Source of the DNA: Eubacterium sp.
Lineage (GTDB): Bacteria > Bacillota > Clostridia > Oscillospirales > Acutalibacteraceae
Assembly (NCBI GenBank): GCA_017543725.1
Contig: JAFYFO010000252.1
Coordinates: forward strand, 1-6,001
DNA: 6,001 nt
Direction: 5' to 3'
Below, in pieces: positions 3,832 to 6,001 of the stretch. A model generated the notes under the pieces. The model had not been told where the DNA came from and ran no database searches. It was given only the letters and a program-made list of their open reading frames with translations. Each line of letters begins with the position of its first letter. Position 1 is the first letter of the stretch. Both the position numbers and the translations under genes were made by a program.

Positions 3832-6001
3832 ATGAGCAGACTTACTGAAAAAATTTGCGAAAACATAAAAAAATATCCCGAATTTCAGGTTCTTTCGGAC
3901 GGCAAAGGCGCCTTTTCGTTTTCGCAGTTTGATTCCTGCGCACGAAAAATTGCTTCAAGGCTTATCAAAAACGGAGTCGGCAAAAACGATTTTGTTACAA
4001 TAGAACTCCCGAGAAATAAGGAATATATCGCCGCTATGTATGCCGCTTGGCTCACAGGAGCGGCTTTTGCGCCGTTGCTGACAACCTATCCCGAAGAAAG
4101 GCTTGAATCAATCAGAAACGACTGCTGTGCAAAGGCGGTTATAAACGAAAAATTCCTGCGCTCAATTGAAAAAGAAGAGCCATTTGCAGGAAACGCCGAG
4201 GCAGACGACGATACGCCTGCGCTTTTGATTTACACTTCTGGTTCAACGGGCAGACCCAAGGGCGTTTTGCACACCCACGGAAGTATCAGCGACGCTGTTT
4301 TTCGTTATAACGATTATTTTGATTTTCAGCAGGGATGCCGCACTGCGCTTGCAGCGCCTTTCTCATTCGTTGTTTCCGTTCACGATATTTTCCTTCCGCT
4401 GACAGTTTGCGCAACGGGCTGCATTATGCCCCTTGATGTTATGCGCGACCCTGTTTTGCTTGCGGATTTTATTGATGAAAATCAAATCAATCATCTTTTC
4501 ATCAGCCCCAAAATGCTGAAAGTTTTTCAACCCAAGGGCAATTCACTCAAAACTGTTTACACAGGCAGTGAGCGTGTTTCAGACACATACAGCGAGGATT
4601 TTGAACTTGTTGTTATGTACGGCCAGTCGGAGTGCGCAGGAACGCTTGCCTTTAAAGTTGATAAAAAATATTCAAACACCCCGATAGGTCTTCCAATCGG
4701 CGAGGTTAAGGCTTATGTTCTTGATGAAAACGGCAATCAGGTGCAGGAGGGCGAACTCTGCCTTGCGGGCCGTTTTGCAAGGGAATATCTCAATCTTCCC
4801 GAACAGAGCGCCAAAACCTTCACAAAAAATCCGTTTTGCGCTGAGGACGGTTTTGAAAATCTGCTTCGCACGGGCGATATTGTTAAGCGCGGCGAAGACG
4901 GAAATATCATCTTCCTCAACCGTATGGACTGGATGGTTAAAATAAACGGCCAGCGTGTTGAGCCGAGTGAAATTGAAACTGTTATCAAAAGTGCAAACGG
5001 CGTTTTCGATGCGGCGATAAAGGATTTCAAAAACCAATACGGTCAGGTTTACCTTGTTGCTTATTATGTTGAAAAAGAAGCCGTTGACGCGCAGGATATC
5101 AAGGAAGAAATCTCCAAAAAACTTCCATCATATATGATACCTTCTTTCTTTGTTAAACTTGATAAACTGCCGATTAACGCAAACGGAAAACTTGACAGAA
5201 ACGCGCTTGAAGTCCCCGAGGCTGCCGCGTTTAAAAATGATTATATCGCTCCCGAAACCGATATGCAAAAAGCGCTTTGCCACGCCTTTGAAAAGGTTCT
5301 TTCGGTTGAGAATGTCGGCGTTGACGACGATTTCTTTGCCCTTGGAGGCGATTCAATAAAATGCGCTATGGCGGCAAGCGAATGTTCGCTTTATAAAATC
5401 AGCACTTCCGATATTTTTGCAGGCAAAACGCCCAGAATGATTGAAAGACTTCTGATTAAAAAAGCCTCGAAAAAAACGCTTGTTAAAAAGGCTGAAAAGC
5501 CGAGAATATATCCCCTGACTCCGTTTGAAAGGGGAATGTATCTTGAGCAGAAACTTGATGAGAATTCAACGGTTTACAATCTTAATGTCGGCGCTGTTAT
5601 CAACAAAACGGACACAAAGAGCCTTAAAGATGCACTGTGCAAGGTTTTCAAAGCGCACGAGGCGTTTTGCTCGTATTACGGCGAAGAAAACGGCTTGCCC
5701 GTCAGAATTCTCTGCGATAAATTGCCTGAAATCGAAGTTGAAAAGGCTGAAAACCGCGAGGATGTTATTTCAATTATTGATAACTACGCAGTTCCTTTCA
5801 ATCTCAATTCGGGCATTCCTGTCAGACCCAAAATATACGAAATAAGCGACGGAAGCCTCATTCTGCATATGGCGATTCATCATATTGCGTTTGACGGCGG
5901 TTCTGCCGAAGAGTTTATAAACGAACTTTCCGACGCACTCAGCGGCAAGGAAATTCAGAGCGCTGAACTTGACCTTTCCGATATTTACGATGTTCAGGAT
6001 A
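3832..6001 (+). CDS. Nonribosomal peptide synthetase, A-T-C N-terminal portion (cut by window end)
   Basis: An open frame from ATG 3832 reaches the right edge without a stop (723 codons). The adenylation domain covers about 1-456: A3 YTSGSTGRPKG (134-144), A5 MYGQSE (262-267), A7 RTGD (346-349), A8 RMDWMVKINGQRVEPSEIE (364-382), and A10 NANGKLDR with Lys453. A carrier domain follows, with DDDFFALGGDS and Ser508 as the phosphopantetheine site. After a Lys-rich linker (about 540-557) a condensation domain begins at YPLTPFERGM (560-569) and has an intact HHIAFDG motif (683-689, catalytic His684). The usual RHExLRTxF motif is degenerate (AHEAFCSYY, 608-616). By alignment, the position of GrsA Asp235, which binds the substrate amino group, is Val180, and positions 236 and 239 are Val181 and His184. 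With no C domain before the A domain, this is an initiation module feeding a downstream module. GGAG 5 nt before the ATG and the 10-nt gap to the STAS stop imply co-transcription. It is certainly NRPS; the product is unknown. Confidence 0.95.
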   Translation, partial: MSRLTEKICENIKKYPEFQVLSDGKGAFSFSQFDSCARKIASRLIKNGVGKNDFVTIELPRNKEYIAAMYAAWLTGAAFAPLLTTYPEERLESIRNDCCAKAVINEKFLRSIEKEEPFAGNAEADDDTPALLIYTSGSTGRPKGVLHTHGSISDAVFRYNDYFDFQQGCRTALAAPFSFVVSVHDIFLPLTVCATGCIMPLDVMRDPVLLADFIDENQINHLFISPKMLKVFQPKGNSLKTVYTGSERVSDTYSEDFELVVMYGQSECAGTLAFKVDKKYSNTPIGLPIGEVKAYVLDENGNQVQEGELCLAGRFAREYLNLPEQSAKTFTKNPFCAEDGFENLLRTGDIVKRGEDGNIIFLNRMDWMVKINGQRVEPSEIETVIKSANGVFDAAIKDFKNQYGQVYLVAYYVEKEAVDAQDIKEEISKKLPSYMIPSFFVKLDKLPINANGKLDRNALEVPEAAAFKNDYIAPETDMQKALCHAFEKVLSVENVGVDDDFFALGGDSIKCAMAASECSLYKISTSDIFAGKTPRMIERLLIKKASKKTLVKKAEKPRIYPLTPFERGMYLEQKLDENSTVYNLNVGAVINKTDTKSLKDALCKVFKAHEAFCSYYGEENGLPVRILCDKLPEIEVEKAENREDVISIIDNYAVPFNLNSGIPVRPKIYEISDGSLILHMAIHHIAFDGGSAEEFINELSDALSGKEIQSAELDLSDIYDVQD

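Noticed and set aside
4672..5037. 121-codon minus-strand open frame inside the NRPS gene
   Set aside because: It lies opposite the A7-A8 motifs of the adenylation domain, where codon bias in the coding strand leaves the antisense frame open. It has no ribosome site or promoter.
3832..5230. Stand-alone acyl-CoA ligase instead of an NRPS adenylation domain
   Set aside because: The same frame continues without a stop into a carrier domain with a LGGDS serine and a condensation domain with HHxxxDG, so it is an assembly-line module.
5525..5845. 106-codon plus-strand frame inside the start of the condensation domain
   Set aside because: It is in a different frame from the continuous NRPS reading frame, with an Arg/Lys-rich low-information translation typical of an out-of-frame shadow.
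3528..6001. Horizontal acquisition of the STAS-NRPS segment
   Set aside because: Codon choices (CTT, GTT, GAA, AAA, GCG common) and base composition look like those of the neighbouring housekeeping-type genes. No integrase, IS end, tRNA or attachment repeat is visible in the window.

Overview
The window most likely comes from a low-to-moderate GC Gram-positive of the Clostridia (Bacillota), possibly a Ruminococcus/Oscillospiraceae-like gut anaerobe. The pointers are AGGAGG-type ribosome binding sites, near-consensus sigma-A promoters in AT-rich spacers, a DacF-type D-Ala-D-Ala carboxypeptidase with a C-terminal membrane anchor, and a SpoIIAA/RsbV-like STAS protein. The genus assignment is inference. 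All five genes look intact apart from the two cut by the window edges. I see no tRNA, rRNA, CRISPR array or insertion sequence.

Layout: (1) 1-626, minus: the N-terminal 208 residues of a GPH/MFS_2-type sugar-cation symporter, running off the left edge. (2) 627-737: a divergent intergenic region with back-to-back promoters. The rightward promoter is near consensus and carries a perfect 14-bp palindrome in its spacer. (3) 738-2078, plus: a complete penicillin-binding-protein-type D-alanyl-D-alanine carboxypeptidase (DacF/PBP5 family) with SxxK, SxN and KTG motifs, a signal peptide and a C-terminal membrane helix. (4) 2067-2108: a hairpin with U-rich tracts on both sides that starts inside the end of the carboxypeptidase gene and serves both convergent genes. 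(5) 2109-3209, minus: an exported or membrane-anchored HAD-superfamily phosphatase, with its own near-perfect TTGACA-17-TAAAAT promoter. (6) 3210-3527: a 318-bp divergent spacer with the HAD promoter, a strong hairpin that reads as a terminator only on the minus strand, and an extended -10 promoter for the next operon. (7) 3528-3821, plus: a single-domain STAS protein (anti-sigma-factor antagonist type). (8) 3832 to the right edge, plus: a nonribosomal peptide synthetase starting with adenylation-carrier-condensation domains, truncated by the window end.

The notable part is the right third. A STAS regulatory protein sits 10 nt upstream of an NRPS, under one recognisable promoter, so the two are probably co-transcribed. 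The NRPS begins with an A domain that lacks the aspartate normally used to bind the alpha-amino group of an amino acid. This suggests that the assembly line starts from an unusual acid. Whether the STAS protein controls the NRPS product pathway or is part of a partner-switching module encoded further right cannot be decided from this window.
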